Shown here piece by piece: positions 1-8,840 of a stretch of DNA of 64,000 nt. How positions within the stretch are numbered: position 1 is the stretch's first letter; each line of letters opens with the position of its first letter. The stretch comes from Ciceribacter sp. L1K22 (GTDB lineage Bacteria; Pseudomonadota; Alphaproteobacteria; Rhizobiales; Rhizobiaceae). The translations under genes and the position numbers were made by a program. The notes beneath the pieces were generated by a model that had not been told where the DNA came from, did not search any database, and saw nothing but the letters and a program-made list of their open reading frames with translations. The stretch is from assembly GCF_017599385.1 (NCBI RefSeq), contig NZ_JAGFPK010000001.1, positions 3,022,483 through 3,086,482 of the forward strand, given 5' to 3'.

Positions 1-542
1 ACCAGCGTCAGCGCCACGATTGCGACCAGCGGCGACGGGATCGCCTTCGTGACATAGGGGAACAGATAGATGATGCCGAGCCCTGCCGCGATCATCACGT
101 AGGTGAGATTGGGCACGCCGATCAATTCCGGCAGCTGCGCCATGAAGATCAGGATCGCGAGCGCGTTGACGAAGCCTGTGATCACCGAGCGCGAGACGAA
201 CCGCATCACCCGCCCGAGCTTGAGGATGCCCGCGAAAACCTGGATCAGCCCCATCAGCAGCGTCGCCGCGAAGAGGTATTCGAGCCCGTGATCGCGCACC
301 AGAGTGACCATCAGCACGGCGGTGGCCGCCGTCGCCGCCGAGATCATGCCGGGCCGTCCGCCGGTGAAGGCAGAAACGACGGCGATCGCGAAGGAGGCAA
401 AGAGCCCCACCTTCGGATCGACGCCCGCGATCACCGAAAAGCCGATGGCCTCGGGGATCAGCGCCAGCGCCACGACGATGCCGGAGAGGATGTCAGCGCG
501 AATGTTGGAAAACCACTCTCGCTTGTAAGCTATTATATTCAT
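1..542 (-). CDS. SulP-family anion transporter, N-terminal part (runs off left edge)
   Basis: The reverse strand is open from an ATG at 542 to the window edge and gives about 180 residues of the membrane domain of a SulP (SLC26-type) transporter. It opens with a short hydrophilic stretch containing [16 protein letters not shown], the usual entry to the first membrane segment, followed by the conserved [16 protein letters not shown] and the [16 protein letters not shown] region that forms the substrate site in this family. These proteins move sulfate, bicarbonate or other anions across the inner membrane; the substrate cannot be read from this fragment. The ribosome site before the ATG is weak (GGAA), and a TTG at 557 is an alternative start. 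The C-terminal STAS domain, if present, lies outside the window. Confidence 0.85.
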   Translation of the reverse strand, partial: MNIIAYKREWFSNIRADILSGIVVALALIPEAIGFSVIAGVDPKVGLFASFAIAVVSAFTGGRPGMISAATAATAVLMVTLVRDHGLEYLFAATLLMGLIQVFAGILKLGRVMRFVSRSVITGFVNALAILIFMAQLPELIGVPNLTYVMIAAGLGIIYLFPYVTKAIPSPLVAIVALTL

Positions 543-776
543 GAGAAAATTCCGCAAAAGGAGATCAACCGGGACGATGGGAGGATCGGCCGTTTTCAAG
601 GTTTGATGCTGATGCGTTGTCTGGCGGATCGGCGGCCAGAAGAGCCACCCGGAGTTTCACCGGGTCCGGGGTGAGTGGGTGTCTTATAAGCAAGCACGGT
701 CGGCATGACAACCGTCAACCTGTTGCGGCGCAAAAGCAGACGTCCGACGACAACGCCAGACGTCCGCGGCATCACA
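543..776. other. Intergenic region without a supported gene
   Basis: No convincing gene is visible between the SulP start and the DUF2798 stop. A small inverted repeat, CCCGG-N7-CCGGG near 651-667, could be the end of the DUF2798 transcript, but it lacks a U-tract. A short reverse-strand open frame here has no SD and an arginine-rich composition typical of antisense noise. Confidence 0.4.
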
Positions 777-1013
777 TCACACGCGTCCGGACACACCGGC
801 AAGACGCAGCGCGATCATCCGGACCGGTCCGCCGATCGCCGTCGCGATCAGGAATCCGATAGGCCAACCGATCGCGATGCCTCGTCCCCAGGCCCACAGC
901 CAGTCGGCACCGAAGCCGAATGCGCGGTAGGTGAAGAAACCGGAAAAGAACAATGACATCGCGAACGACATCATCAATGAGGTGAGCAGTGCGACTTTGA
1001 TCTGAGGCGCCAT
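777..1013 (-). CDS. DUF2798 family small membrane protein
   Basis: This 78-residue protein carries two predicted membrane helices, about residues 7-30 (LLTSLMMSFAMSLFFSGFF) and 45-65 (GRGIAIGWPIGFLIATAIGG), the spacing and the MSF.MS / W.IGWPI signatures expected for DUF2798. The family has no established biochemical role. The start at 1013 is chosen because a strong AAAAGGAGA lies seven bases upstream; an upstream in-frame ATG at 1100 would add an arginine- and cysteine-rich tail without an SD. It stands alone, co-directional with the SulP gene downstream. Function unknown; membrane location is the only safe statement. Confidence 0.8.
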   Translation of the reverse strand: MAPQIKVALLTSLMMSFAMSLFFSGFFTYRAFGFGADWLWAWGRGIAIGWPIGFLIATAIGGPVRMIALRLAGVSGRV

Positions 1014-1198
1014 GGCCGTCTCCTTTTGATGGAGGGCAGGCGCGTTGAAAACACAGCGACACCTGCCCGAGGGTTTCGGGTTCAAGCGTCGTGGGTTCAT
1101 TGAAAACGTGGCCCGCGTCAGCGGTGCCCGGCGACCATGCGGGCTAAGCCTCTTTTCGACAGCGGGAGAGTAGCGGATGCAACCCCTGGCGGCAAGCC

Positions 1199-2890
1199 TC
1201 AGGCGCTGCGCCGATACGCCTGCCGCTCGCCGCCGGACGCACCGGAGCCGACCTTGAAGCGGCCGATCAGACCAGCGAGGCTTTCGGCTTCGGCCGCCAG
1301 CGACTGCGAGGCTGCATTGGCTTCCTCCACGGTTGCCGCCGCCTTCTGCGTCCCTTGGTCGAGAATGTTGATGGCCTCGTTGATTTCGTTGATGCCGGCC
1401 GATTGTTCCTGCGATGAGGAGGCGATCGCGGCGACGTTCGCGTCGACCATCTGCACTTTCTCGGCGATCTCGTCGAGCGACGATCCGGTTTTCTCGACCA
1501 GTGTCACGCCGCTCTGCACGGCCGCGTCGGCGGTGCGGATCAGTTCACGGATTTCCTTCGCGGCCGTCGCGGAGCGCTGGGCAAGCTCGCGCACTTCCTG
1601 GGCGACGACGGCAAATCCCTTGCCCGCCTCCCCCGCACGCGCCGCCTCGACACCGGCGTTGAGCGCCAGAAGATTGGTCTGGAAGGCAATCTCGTCGATC
1701 ACGCTGATGATGTTGCCGATCTGGCGGGAGGTTTCCTCGATCCGAGCCATGGCTTCATTGGCATCCCGCACCACGTTTCCGGAAGCTTCGGCACTGGAGC
1801 GGGTGTCGGCCACGAGCCGACCGGCCTCGACGGCGCGGCGGCTGGAATCCTTGACCGTGGTGTTGATTTCCTCAAGCGCGGCAGCCGTTTCCTCGACCGA
1901 TGCAGCCTGGCGCTCGGCCGTCCGGGCGATGTCGTCGGAGACCGACCGGATCACCTTGGCGTTGGCGGCGAGGGTATCGGAGGAATCTCGTATCGACAGC
2001 ATCGTCGATTGCAGGGCGCGCGCGGCAGTATTGAAATCCTGGCGGGTGCGCTCGAGCAGCCGGTCAACCTTGTCGGCGATTTCCGTCGTCAGGTCGCCTT
2101 CGGCCAACCGGCCGATCGCAGCGCCGATGATTTCCACTGACTTCATGGTTTCCGTAATGTCGGTCGCCACCTTGATGACCTTGTAGACGCGACCCTTGGC
2201 ATCAAAGATCGGCGTATAGGCCGCCTGGATCCAGACCTGCCGTCCGCCCTTGCCAATGCGGATGAAATTATCGGCGATCATCTCGCCGCCGTTCAGGCGC
2301 GGCCAGAACTGCGCGTAGTCGGCGGAGGCGGTATAGTCCCGGTCGCAGAACATGCTGTGATGCTTGCCCCGGATTTCCTCCATCGTATACCCCATCGCGC
2401 CGAGGAAGTTCGCGTTGGCTTCGACGATCGTGCCGTCCGTCTCGAATTCGATGATGGCCTGGGACTGATCGATCGCCTTCAGCCGGTTGGCGTCGTGCAA
2501 CGCTGCGGTCTTGCTGGCGGTGATGTCGCTGGCGATCTTCAGGATCCGCACCACCTTGCCGCCGCTGAACACCGGATTGTACGAAGCCTCGATCCAGATG
2601 TCCTGACCCTTGCTGTCCACGCGACGGAACTGGCCCTGCTTGAATTGGCCGGCCGCCAGATCGCGCCAGAACGCATTGTAGTCGGGAGAATCGACGATGT
2701 CACCGTCACAGAAGGTGCGGTGGTGCTTGCCGACGATGTCCTTCAACTCGTACTGCAACGCCTTGCAGAAGTTCTCGTTGGCGTCGATGACGGTCCCGTC
2801 GGGTTTGAACCAGATCAGCGCCTGAGATCGTGAAAGCGCGGCGACGTCTTCCGACAGACCGCGCGCGTGAAGGAAGTCCCGAAGTGCCAT
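1199..2890 (-). CDS. Soluble methyl-accepting chemotaxis protein with two PAS domains
   Basis: A 563-residue chemoreceptor without any membrane helix or signal peptide. Two PAS domains occupy about residues 15-125 and 140-250; each contains the paired signatures [13 protein letters not shown] / [13 protein letters not shown] and a WI.A.Y.P.F strand, so the second looks like a duplication of the first. A HAMP-like linker (about 250-300, [12 protein letters not shown]) leads into the MCP signalling domain (about 310-545) with the hairpin tip [19 protein letters not shown]. It would sit in the cytosol or in receptor arrays and pass redox, haem or metabolic signals to CheA; the ligand is not evident. 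No CheR-binding pentapeptide is visible at the C-terminus. No che genes are nearby, so it is an orphan receptor. Confidence 0.93.
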   Translation of the reverse strand: MALRDFLHARGLSEDVAALSRSQALIWFKPDGTVIDANENFCKALQYELKDIVGKHHRTFCDGDIVDSPDYNAFWRDLAAGQFKQGQFRRVDSKGQDIWIEASYNPVFSGGKVVRILKIASDITASKTAALHDANRLKAIDQSQAIIEFETDGTIVEANANFLGAMGYTMEEIRGKHHSMFCDRDYTASADYAQFWPRLNGGEMIADNFIRIGKGGRQVWIQAAYTPIFDAKGRVYKVIKVATDITETMKSVEIIGAAIGRLAEGDLTTEIADKVDRLLERTRQDFNTAARALQSTMLSIRDSSDTLAANAKVIRSVSDDIARTAERQAASVEETAAALEEINTTVKDSSRRAVEAGRLVADTRSSAEASGNVVRDANEAMARIEETSRQIGNIISVIDEIAFQTNLLALNAGVEAARAGEAGKGFAVVAQEVRELAQRSATAAKEIRELIRTADAAVQSGVTLVEKTGSSLDEIAEKVQMVDANVAAIASSSQEQSAGINEINEAINILDQGTQKAAATVEEANAASQSLAAEAESLAGLIGRFKVGSGASGGERQAYRRSA

Positions 2891-3000
2891 GCTTGTTGTT
2901 CCGAATTGTATTTCGCCAAATACAACCTTAAAGAAATTTATAAAATACTAAATAGAAACATAAAAAGTAGCACCGCCGTTTTTGGGAGTCGCGCGCTCCA

Positions 3001-3035
3001 AAACAAAACCCCGCCGAAGCGCTCCGACGGGGTTT
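3001..3035 (-). terminator. Rho-independent terminator after the ClpP gene
   Basis: On the reverse strand the arms AAACCCCG (3028-3035) and CGGGGTTT (3006-3013) form an 8-bp stem followed by TTTTGTTTTGG. It begins 23 bases past the ClpP-like stop, so it should end that transcript before the chemoreceptor gene promoter. Confidence 0.85.
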
Positions 3036-3057
3036 GAAAATGACATAAGAAGCTCGA

Positions 3058-3642
3058 TCAGCCGATGTCGGCGTGGCTCTCGATGATCTTGCCGACCAGA
3101 CCGTATGCAACGGCGTCTTCGGCCGACAGCCAATAGTCGCGGTCGATATCCTTGGCGATCTTCTCTTCCGACTGGCCGGTGGCCTTGGCGTAGATCTTGA
3201 TCAGGCGCTGGTTCATCTTGATGATTTCGCGGGCCTGGATCTCGATGTCGGAGGCCATGCCGCGCGTGCCACCGGACGGCTGGTGCATCAGGAAGCGGGT
3301 GTTGGGCAGCGCCAGGCGACGTTCCTTCGGCACCGAGACGAAGATCAGCGAACCGGCGGACGCGGCCCAGCCGGTCGCGATGATCCAGACCTTCGGCTTG
3401 ATGAAGCGGATCATGTCGTGGATCGCGTCGCCGGCTTCCACATGGCCGCCCGGCGAGCAGACGAACACGCGGATGTCGTCGTCGGAGGCGGCAGCGAGTG
3501 CGACGAGCTGGGTGCAGACCTTCTGCGCCAGCTCCATGGTGATCCCGCCATAGATGAAGATCGACCGCGACTTGAAAAGGTTCGCTTCCGTTTCCTTGCC
3601 GATCGGCAGTTCCTTGCTCTTGTCGTCTTCGTCTTCATTCAT
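3058..3642 (-). CDS. ClpP-family serine protease subunit (paralogue)
   Basis: A 194-residue ClpP-fold protein: the oxyanion strand [18 protein letters not shown], the nucleophile segment [12 protein letters not shown] (serine in ASAG) and the catalytic-histidine loop [15 protein letters not shown] are all present. Housekeeping ClpP has GQAASMGA at the nucleophile, so this is a divergent paralogue rather than the main ClpP1; it would form rings with a Clp ATPase or with other ClpP subunits, partner unknown. The start at 3642 is chosen for GGAGAG upstream and because it gives the acidic N-terminus [13 protein letters not shown]; an ATG at 3696 is possible. It is a single gene with its own terminator and no clpX or tig beside it. 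Confidence 0.88.
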   Translation of the reverse strand: MNEDEDDKSKELPIGKETEANLFKSRSIFIYGGITMELAQKVCTQLVALAAASDDDIRVFVCSPGGHVEAGDAIHDMIRFIKPKVWIIATGWAASAGSLIFVSVPKERRLALPNTRFLMHQPSGGTRGMASDIEIQAREIIKMNQRLIKIYAKATGQSEEKIAKDIDRDYWLSAEDAVAYGLVGKIIESHADIG

Positions 3643-3812
3643 CGGAGGTCTCTCCAGCGTTTCCGTGTCATTGAATCGGCACATAATGCGACTCAAGGTC
3701 TAAAACAATGGCTGGCGAACGGAAAGGCCAGAGCTGCCGAATATCCGGTGGTTCGAACAAGATGGTAAACCGGCTTGTGTTCGAACGTCGAACAGATGGA
3801 CCACCGAGCTGC

Positions 3813-4502
3813 TCAATCCGACGCGATGCGCCTCAGCCACTCGTCAAGAAGCCTGCGCTCCGCATCCGACAAGACATCGACCTCCGCCAGTTCCGACCGA
3901 AGAGCCGAGGCGGCCACCGGCGCGCGATGATCGGCGAGCACGTGCACATCTGTCGTGATCGCCGCCAGCACGGCCTCGCGGGCAGCGACGGAGAGCGAGC
4001 AGTCCCGCTCATGCTCAGGCATCGATAGCAGAACGAATACGGTGCCGCATCCGCCCACCTGGATCATTTCCGCGGCGCGCTCCTCGCTCACCTTCAGCCG
4101 CCCAGCCGCGGCAATCGCGCGGATATGCGTCAAGAGACCTGCCCGCGCGGAGAGGACCGCCGGCGAGGCATTTCCGGGCCGCGGTTCGCCATACATCAGC
4201 GAAAACAGCGCCGGGTTCGATAGCCCGAAAGCAACATGGAGGTCCCATCCGTGGCGCATGTCCTCAACCGGATCCGATTTGGGCGTTCGCGCGAGCTTGT
4301 CCGCCAGGTAGCGGGTGAACCCATGCTCGGCCACGGCGTCGAGCAAGCCGTCCTTGTCGCCGAACAGACGGTAGATGTTGGGTGCCTGCGTACCCGCAGC
4401 GGAAGCGACGGAGCGGGTCGTCAGCGCCTCGCGCCCACCCTCGTCAAGCAGTGCCGCCGCCGCCTCAATGATGCGCTGCCGGAGACCGTCATGTACGTCC
4501 AT
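3813..4502 (-). CDS. TetR/AcrR-family transcriptional regulator
   Basis: A 229-residue repressor. The N-terminal helix-turn-helix lies at about residues 10-55 (IIEAAAALLDEGGREALTTRSVASAAGTQAPNIYRLFGDKDGL in outline, with the conserved Y-F-x-x-K-D-x-L end of the recognition helix). The C-terminal three-quarters is the variable ligand-binding domain. It is divergent from the NmrA-type oxidoreductase gene at 4665, and the shared gap holds two matching palindromes, so it very probably represses that gene and itself. The start at 4502 follows AAAAGG at a workable distance; a longer open frame upstream runs through the intergenic region and into the neighbour on the other strand and was discarded. 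The inducer is unknown. Confidence 0.88.
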   Translation of the reverse strand: MDVHDGLRQRIIEAAAALLDEGGREALTTRSVASAAGTQAPNIYRLFGDKDGLLDAVAEHGFTRYLADKLARTPKSDPVEDMRHGWDLHVAFGLSNPALFSLMYGEPRPGNASPAVLSARAGLLTHIRAIAAAGRLKVSEERAAEMIQVGGCGTVFVLLSMPEHERDCSLSVAAREAVLAAITTDVHVLADHRAPVAASALRSELAEVDVLSDAERRLLDEWLRRIASD

Positions 4503-4595
4503 GCTCAAAACCTTTTCTGCCACTTGATTCACATCCAGTGCATTCTCCCGAGCAACGATAACAAATTTCTGTTTCCAGTGAATTGACATTATCGA

Positions 4596-4630
4596 TATCA
4601 GTGATAACAAAATAGAAATATCATTGATAT
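4596..4630. promoter_or_regulatory. Two palindromic operators between TetR and its divergent gene
   Basis: Two perfect palindromes share the core TATCA-N-TGATA: TATCAGTGATA at 4596-4606 and ATATCATTGATAT at 4618-4630, centre to centre 23 bp, close to two helical turns. A TTGACA at 4583-4588 with TAACAA at 4605-4610 puts the first site over the -10 of a promoter reading toward the oxidoreductase. Spacing and symmetry fit two TetR dimers. Confidence 0.7.
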
Positions 4631-4664
4631 GGGCGAAATGTGATCGCCGGAAAAGGAGATCTTG

Positions 4665-5534
4665 ATGATCATCGTCGCAGGCGCGACCGGCCAGCTCGGC
4701 CGGCAAATTCTGGAACATCTTCTCGAAACGACGCCCGCATCGCATATCGGCGTCAGCGTACGCGATCCAGACAAGGCGACGGAGCTCGCCGAGCGCGGCG
4801 TTCGGGTCCGCGTCGCCGACTACGCGGATCCGGCGAGCCTCGCCCGCGCCTTCGAAGGCGTCGATCGGCTCTTGTTCGTGTCCAGCAATACGGCCGGCAC
4901 GAACATGCCGGACCAGCATGCAAACGTGATCGATGCGGCGAAGGCCGCCGGGGCGTCCCGCATCCTTTATACGAGCCAGATGGCTTCCGCGCGCGACTCA
5001 CGCTTTCCGCCCATGCTGAACCATGCCGCGACAGAGCAGATCCTGAGCGATAGCAGCGTGCCGTTTACCGCCTTGCGCCATGGCTTTTATGCATCCTCGG
5101 CATGGCAGGCAGTCGAGAGCCAGATCGCGTCCGGTACGCTCGCCCTCCCCGAGGATGGCCCGATCGCATGGACCGCCCATGCCGACCTCGCCGCCATCGA
5201 TGCGCTTGCGCTCACCGAAGCAAGAGCGTTCGACGGAATCACGCCGCCGCTGACCGGCCGCGACATGCTCGATTTTTCCGACATCGCGGCCATCCTGTCC
5301 GATCTGTCGGGCCGCGAAATCAAACGCATCACCATATCCGACGAGGCATTTTGCGACCGGTTGAAGCAGCTCGGCGTGCCGGAGAACCGCATCGCCATCG
5401 CCATCGGAATGTTCAAGGCCGCACGGCGCGGTGAATTCGCGAGAACCGATCCCGCACTCGAACGCGCGCTTGGAAGACCGCCAATCTCGTTTCGACAGGC
5501 CGCGGCGAAATTTCTGGCGCATCAAGCGGCCTGA
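4665..5534 (+). CDS. NAD(P)H-binding NmrA/QOR2-type SDR oxidoreductase
   Basis: A 289-residue atypical short-chain dehydrogenase. It begins with the Rossmann nucleotide motif IIVAGATGQLGRQILEHLL, and has the RVADYADPASLARAFEGVDRLLFVS segment typical of NmrA/HSCARG and of the quinone oxidoreductase QOR2 (YtfG) group. There is no classical YxxxK pair, as in that group. Expected to be a cytosolic NADPH-dependent reductase or redox sensor; substrate unknown. ATG 4665 is chosen over TTG 4662 because AAAAGGAG at 4651-4658 is optimally placed. It is divergent from the TetR gene and probably derepressed by that regulator's ligand, as seen for quinone- and electrophile-responsive pairs of this kind. 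Confidence 0.87.
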   Translation: MIIVAGATGQLGRQILEHLLETTPASHIGVSVRDPDKATELAERGVRVRVADYADPASLARAFEGVDRLLFVSSNTAGTNMPDQHANVIDAAKAAGASRILYTSQMASARDSRFPPMLNHAATEQILSDSSVPFTALRHGFYASSAWQAVESQIASGTLALPEDGPIAWTAHADLAAIDALALTEARAFDGITPPLTGRDMLDFSDIAAILSDLSGREIKRITISDEAFCDRLKQLGVPENRIAIAIGMFKAARRGEFARTDPALERALGRPPISFRQAAAKFLAHQAA

Positions 5535-5541
5535 CCCGCCG

Positions 5542-5973
5542 CTATCTTGATATCCGCGTCGAGAGGATGATCGACGACAGTGTGCGTTCGACGCCGCCGA
5601 TCTCGCCGATCCGGTCTATCAGGCGGTCGAGGTCCGATATCGACGGCGCCGCGATGATGGCGATGAGGTCGAACGTGCCACTGACCGAATGCAGCGTCGT
5701 CACCTCGCGGATCGCACCGAGTTCGGCTGAAACCGCCGCAAGTGATTTCGGCGCGATGGTAATGAGCACATGAGCCCGAACCAGCCCGGACAGATAGGAC
5801 TCCGAGAGTTTGAGCGCATAGCCGGCGATCACCCCATCCCGTTCGAGCCGCTCCATCCGAGCCTGCACCGTGGTGCGCGAGACACCGAGCCGCCGGGCGA
5901 TCGTCGCCACCGGCATCCGGGCGTTTTCCGACAACAGCGCCAGAAGCTCGCCATCCTTGTCCGATACCTGCAT
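5542..5973 (-). CDS. Lrp/AsnC-family transcriptional regulator
   Basis: A 143-residue Lrp-type regulator: winged helix-turn-helix at about residues 5-60 (LLALLSENARMPVATIARRLGVSRTTVQARMERLE in outline) and an RAM ligand domain from about 68 on (VHVLITIAPKS, TTLHSVSGTFDLIAIIAA). Such regulators sense amino acids. It is divergent from the saccharopine dehydrogenase-family gene, and a direct repeat lies in the gap, so local control of amino-acid (perhaps lysine) breakdown is the likely role. ATG 5973 is preferred because AAGGAG lies nine bases upstream; ATG 6003 would add ten residues and has a poor SD. It ends just 7 bp from the stop of the convergent oxidoreductase gene. Confidence 0.9.
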   Translation of the reverse strand: MQVSDKDGELLALLSENARMPVATIARRLGVSRTTVQARMERLERDGVIAGYALKLSESYLSGLVRAHVLITIAPKSLAAVSAELGAIREVTTLHSVSGTFDLIAIIAAPSISDLDRLIDRIGEIGGVERTLSSIILSTRISR

Positions 5974-5992
5974 TCTGCCCAGCTCCTTCGTC

Positions 5993-6046
5993 GAATTGTT
6001 CATTATCATACATCTTTTTGCCCGGAATGACACTTGGAATTGTTCA
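5993..6046. promoter_or_regulatory. Direct repeat in the Lrp / saccharopine dehydrogenase gap
   Basis: The decamer GAATTGTTCA occurs twice, at 5993-6002 and 6037-6046, 44 bp apart (about four turns) and on the same face. Both are in the promoter gap between the Lrp gene and its divergent target. Repeated sites in phase are what cooperative Lrp octamer binding needs. Confidence 0.5.
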
Positions 6047-6100
6047 GTCATCGCCCGCATCCTGTCTCGACCTGACAACGATCAATCGAGGGGAACGACC

Positions 6101-7204
6101 ATGCAGGACATCGTCATCATCGGCGCGGGCAAGATCGGCGGCGCCATCGCGCTCATGCTGGCAGCGAGCGGCGACTACCGGGTCACCGTCGCAGACCGCA
6201 GCGCCGAACAGCTGGCAGGCCTCGACAACCATCCGATGATCGCGACCGCGACGGTCGACATCACCGACCGCGCCGCGCTTGAAGCGCTGCTGAAGAACCG
6301 CTTCGCCGTCCTCTCCGCCGCCCCCTTCCACCTGACCGGCGCGATCGCGGAAGCGGCCGCCGCGACCGGCACGCATTATCTCGACCTCACCGAGGATGTC
6401 GCCACCACGAAGCGCGTCGAGGAACTGGCGAAGGACGCCGATAGCGCCTTCATTCCGCAATGCGGCCTCGCCCCCGGCTTCATCTCGATCGTCGGCCACG
6501 ACCTGACGAAGCATTTTGACAAGATCGACAGCCTCCGCATGCGGGTCGGCGCCCTGCCGCAATATCCGTCCAATGCGCTGAACTACAATCTGACCTGGTC
6601 GACGGACGGCCTCATCAACGAATACATCGAGCCCTGCGAGGCGATCGTCGAAGGCCGGCTGGTCACCGTTCCGGCCATGGAGGAGCGCGAGGAATTCTCC
6701 CTCGACGGCGTCACATACGAAGCCTTCAACACCTCGGGCGGCCTCGGCACGCTGGCCCGCACGCTGGACGGCAGGGTCCGGACGATGAACTACCGCACCA
6801 TCCGCTATCCCGGCCATCAGGCGATCATGAAGGCGCTGCTCAACGACCTCAACCTGAAGAACCGCCGGGACGTGCTGAAGGACCTTTTCGAGAACGCCCT
6901 GCCCGCCACGCTGCAGGACGTGGTCGTCATCTTCGTCACCGCCTGCGGCTGGAAGGACAATCGCTACCTGCAGGAGACGTATGCCAACAAGGTCTATGCC
7001 GGCCCCGTCGCCGGCCGCAAGATGAGCGCCATCCAGATCACCACCGCCGCCGGCATCTGCACGGTGCTCGATCTTCTGGCTGAAGGCCGCCTGCCGCGGA
7101 AGGGCTTCGTCCGGCAGGAAGAGATCGCCCTGCCCGACTTCCTCGAAAACCGCTTCGGCCGCGTCTACGACCCTGACGTTCTGAAGATCGCCAAGGCGAG
7201 CTGA
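6101..7204 (+). CDS. Saccharopine dehydrogenase family protein (LYS9-type)
   Basis: A 367-residue protein opening with the Rossmann motif IVIIGAGKIGGAIALML and continuing with the family segment AAPFHLTGAIAEAAAATGTHYLDLTED and CGLAPGFISIVGHDL, which identify the saccharopine dehydrogenase / carboxynorspermidine synthase superfamily. Likely reaction: NAD(P)-dependent oxidation of an imino-dicarboxylate such as saccharopine to glutamate plus aminoadipate semialdehyde, i.e. lysine catabolism; a polyamine role cannot be excluded. It is cytosolic. ATG 6101 is preceded by GAGGGGAA. The divergent Lrp regulator and repeat support amino-acid control. No lysine-ketoglutarate reductase is next to it, so the pathway assignment remains inference. 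Confidence 0.8.
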   Translation: MQDIVIIGAGKIGGAIALMLAASGDYRVTVADRSAEQLAGLDNHPMIATATVDITDRAALEALLKNRFAVLSAAPFHLTGAIAEAAAATGTHYLDLTEDVATTKRVEELAKDADSAFIPQCGLAPGFISIVGHDLTKHFDKIDSLRMRVGALPQYPSNALNYNLTWSTDGLINEYIEPCEAIVEGRLVTVPAMEEREEFSLDGVTYEAFNTSGGLGTLARTLDGRVRTMNYRTIRYPGHQAIMKALLNDLNLKNRRDVLKDLFENALPATLQDVVVIFVTACGWKDNRYLQETYANKVYAGPVAGRKMSAIQITTAAGICTVLDLLAEGRLPRKGFVRQEEIALPDFLENRFGRVYDPDVLKIAKAS

Positions 7205-7238
7205 CCACTCCTGCGGGGAGGAGGACCGCCCACGGTCC

Positions 7239-7275
7239 GGGAGCGGCGGAAGAACAAGCATAAAGAGCCGCTCCC
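7239..7275 (+). terminator. Possible terminator after the saccharopine dehydrogenase gene
   Basis: GGGAGCGGC (7239-7247) and GCCGCTCCC (7267-7275) form a perfect 9-bp stem with a 19-base loop, 35 bases past the stop. It is followed by CTCTTCC rather than a clean U-tract, so it may be a weak terminator or an mRNA end stabiliser. Confidence 0.45.
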
Positions 7276-7449
7276 CTCTTCCCCGCTCTCGCCGTCTGAG
7301 GGCAAAGGGCCGGGTGCTTACCATTCATTCATCACGCCCGCCCACCACTTCGTTAAGCCGGCCATGTTAGCAAGACCTGCAATACGGTGACCCGACCGAG
7401 GCGGGAAGACGCGCCTTGTCGCCTCAAGCGGCATGGCAATGGACAGGCA

Positions 7450-8829
7450 ATGGGCAAGGACGCAGGCGGATCGCGGCAGGCGCGGAAAGTGGTTGTCGCC
7501 TACAGGGCGGCGGCGCTGGTCGTCTTCGTCATGTCGCTCGCCTGGGCGCTGATCTTCTCCGTCAGCGGGCATCACGCCATGGCCCGCGCCGAACTCTTTC
7601 CCGCCGCCGTCGCCATCCTCTGCTTCATCCTGATCGAGGCCGGGCGGCTGGAGCTGGTCCTGAAGGTCACCCAGATCGCCTGCTTCGTCTCCATCGTCTA
7701 TTTCTGCCTGCTGTTCGATACGCCGGACCCAGCCTATCCGCGGGTGACGCATCTCTTCCTGCCGCTGCTGGCCATTCTCGCCTATCTCGATCACATCCGC
7801 CGCCCCTCCCGGTTCCAGCTTGCCATCATCGCGGCAAGCGTCATCGCCTTCGTGGTTCTGCATGTCTCGGCCTATGCGCCACCCTTCGCCGAACCGATCC
7901 CGCACGAGTTGCGCCGGGTCGGCATCTGGGTCAACGCGACGCTCGCGACCGCGACTTTCTGCTCAGCCGTCTGGCTCTTGCAGCGCCGTCTCACCGCGCC
8001 GAAAGGGCTCGCCCGGGACTTGCTTGCCGCGCTTCAGCGGGATGAACTGACGCTCGCCTACCAGCCGCAGGCCGATCGCGACGGCCGGATCGTCGGCGCC
8101 GAAGCGCTGCTGCGCTGGACGCATCCGGTGCGCGGCACCGTCTCGCCCGCCACCTTCATCCCCGTCGCTGAGGAGGCCGGCCTCATGCCGCTCGTCGGCG
8201 GCTTGGTGCTCGAGGAAGCCTGCCGGACGCTTGCCCGCTGGTCCGCCGACCCTGCCCTTGAGCGGCTGACGCTCTCTATCAATGTCTCCGCCGGCCAGTT
8301 CAACGAAAGCGACTTCGTCGCCTCCGTCCGCAGCACCATCCGAGCTCACCGGATCGACCCGGCGCGGCTCAGACTCGAGTTGACCGAAAGCGTGCTGATC
8401 GCCGGGCTGGATGCCGTCGCCGCCAAGATGGAGGAGCTGCGCGCGCTCGGGCTCTCCTTCTCGCTCGACGATTTCGGCACCGGCTATTCCTCCCTGTCCT
8501 ATCTCCGCCGCCTGCCGGTCTGCGAGCTCAAGATCGACCGCAGCTTCGTCGCCGGTGCGGCAGACGACGGCCGCGATGCCGCGCTTCTCCGATCGATCAT
8601 AGCCATGGCCCGCGACCTCGATTTGTCGATCGTCGCCGAAGGCGTCGAGACCCAGCCGCAGTGGACGGCGTTGAAGCGTTTCGGCTGCGATGTCTTCCAG
8701 GGCTGGTTGATCGGCAGGCCCGGACCGGCAGCCGATCTCGAAGCCGCCGTCTGCAAGCAGGGCCTGCCCGAACCGCTGGCCCTGCAGTCGCGCATCCGGA
8801 TGGCGACCGCCAAGCCCGCCACCCGCTGA
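7450..8829 (+). CDS. Membrane-anchored EAL-domain c-di-GMP phosphodiesterase
   Basis: A 459-residue protein with an N-terminal block of about five or six membrane helices (first about 150 residues, beginning with YRAAALVVFVMSLAWALIF) and a C-terminal EAL domain. The catalytic signatures are intact: EALLRW, the TINVS-like strand SINVSAGQF, ELTESVL, DDFGTGYSSLSYL and IVAEGVET, so it should hydrolyse c-di-GMP to pGpG. There is no GGDEF domain. The membrane block has no known ligand. The start is uncertain: ATG 7450 has GGACAGG nearby, while a GTG at 7387 would add a basic 21-residue extension. It ends 11 bp from the stop of the convergent aldehyde dehydrogenase gene. Confidence 0.88.
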   Translation: MGKDAGGSRQARKVVVAYRAAALVVFVMSLAWALIFSVSGHHAMARAELFPAAVAILCFILIEAGRLELVLKVTQIACFVSIVYFCLLFDTPDPAYPRVTHLFLPLLAILAYLDHIRRPSRFQLAIIAASVIAFVVLHVSAYAPPFAEPIPHELRRVGIWVNATLATATFCSAVWLLQRRLTAPKGLARDLLAALQRDELTLAYQPQADRDGRIVGAEALLRWTHPVRGTVSPATFIPVAEEAGLMPLVGGLVLEEACRTLARWSADPALERLTLSINVSAGQFNESDFVASVRSTIRAHRIDPARLRLELTESVLIAGLDAVAAKMEELRALGLSFSLDDFGTGYSSLSYLRRLPVCELKIDRSFVAGAADDGRDAALLRSIIAMARDLDLSIVAEGVETQPQWTALKRFGCDVFQGWLIGRPGPAADLEAAVCKQGLPEPLALQSRIRMATAKPATR

Positions 8830-8840
8830 CCGGCACGGCG

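Noticed and set aside
596..802. Small reverse-strand frame
   Set aside because: No SD, arginine-rich composition, no family resemblance.
3813..4919. Longer TetR reading frame from 4919
   Set aside because: It would run through the divergent promoter, both operators and into the neighbour gene; the TetR homology begins at 4502.
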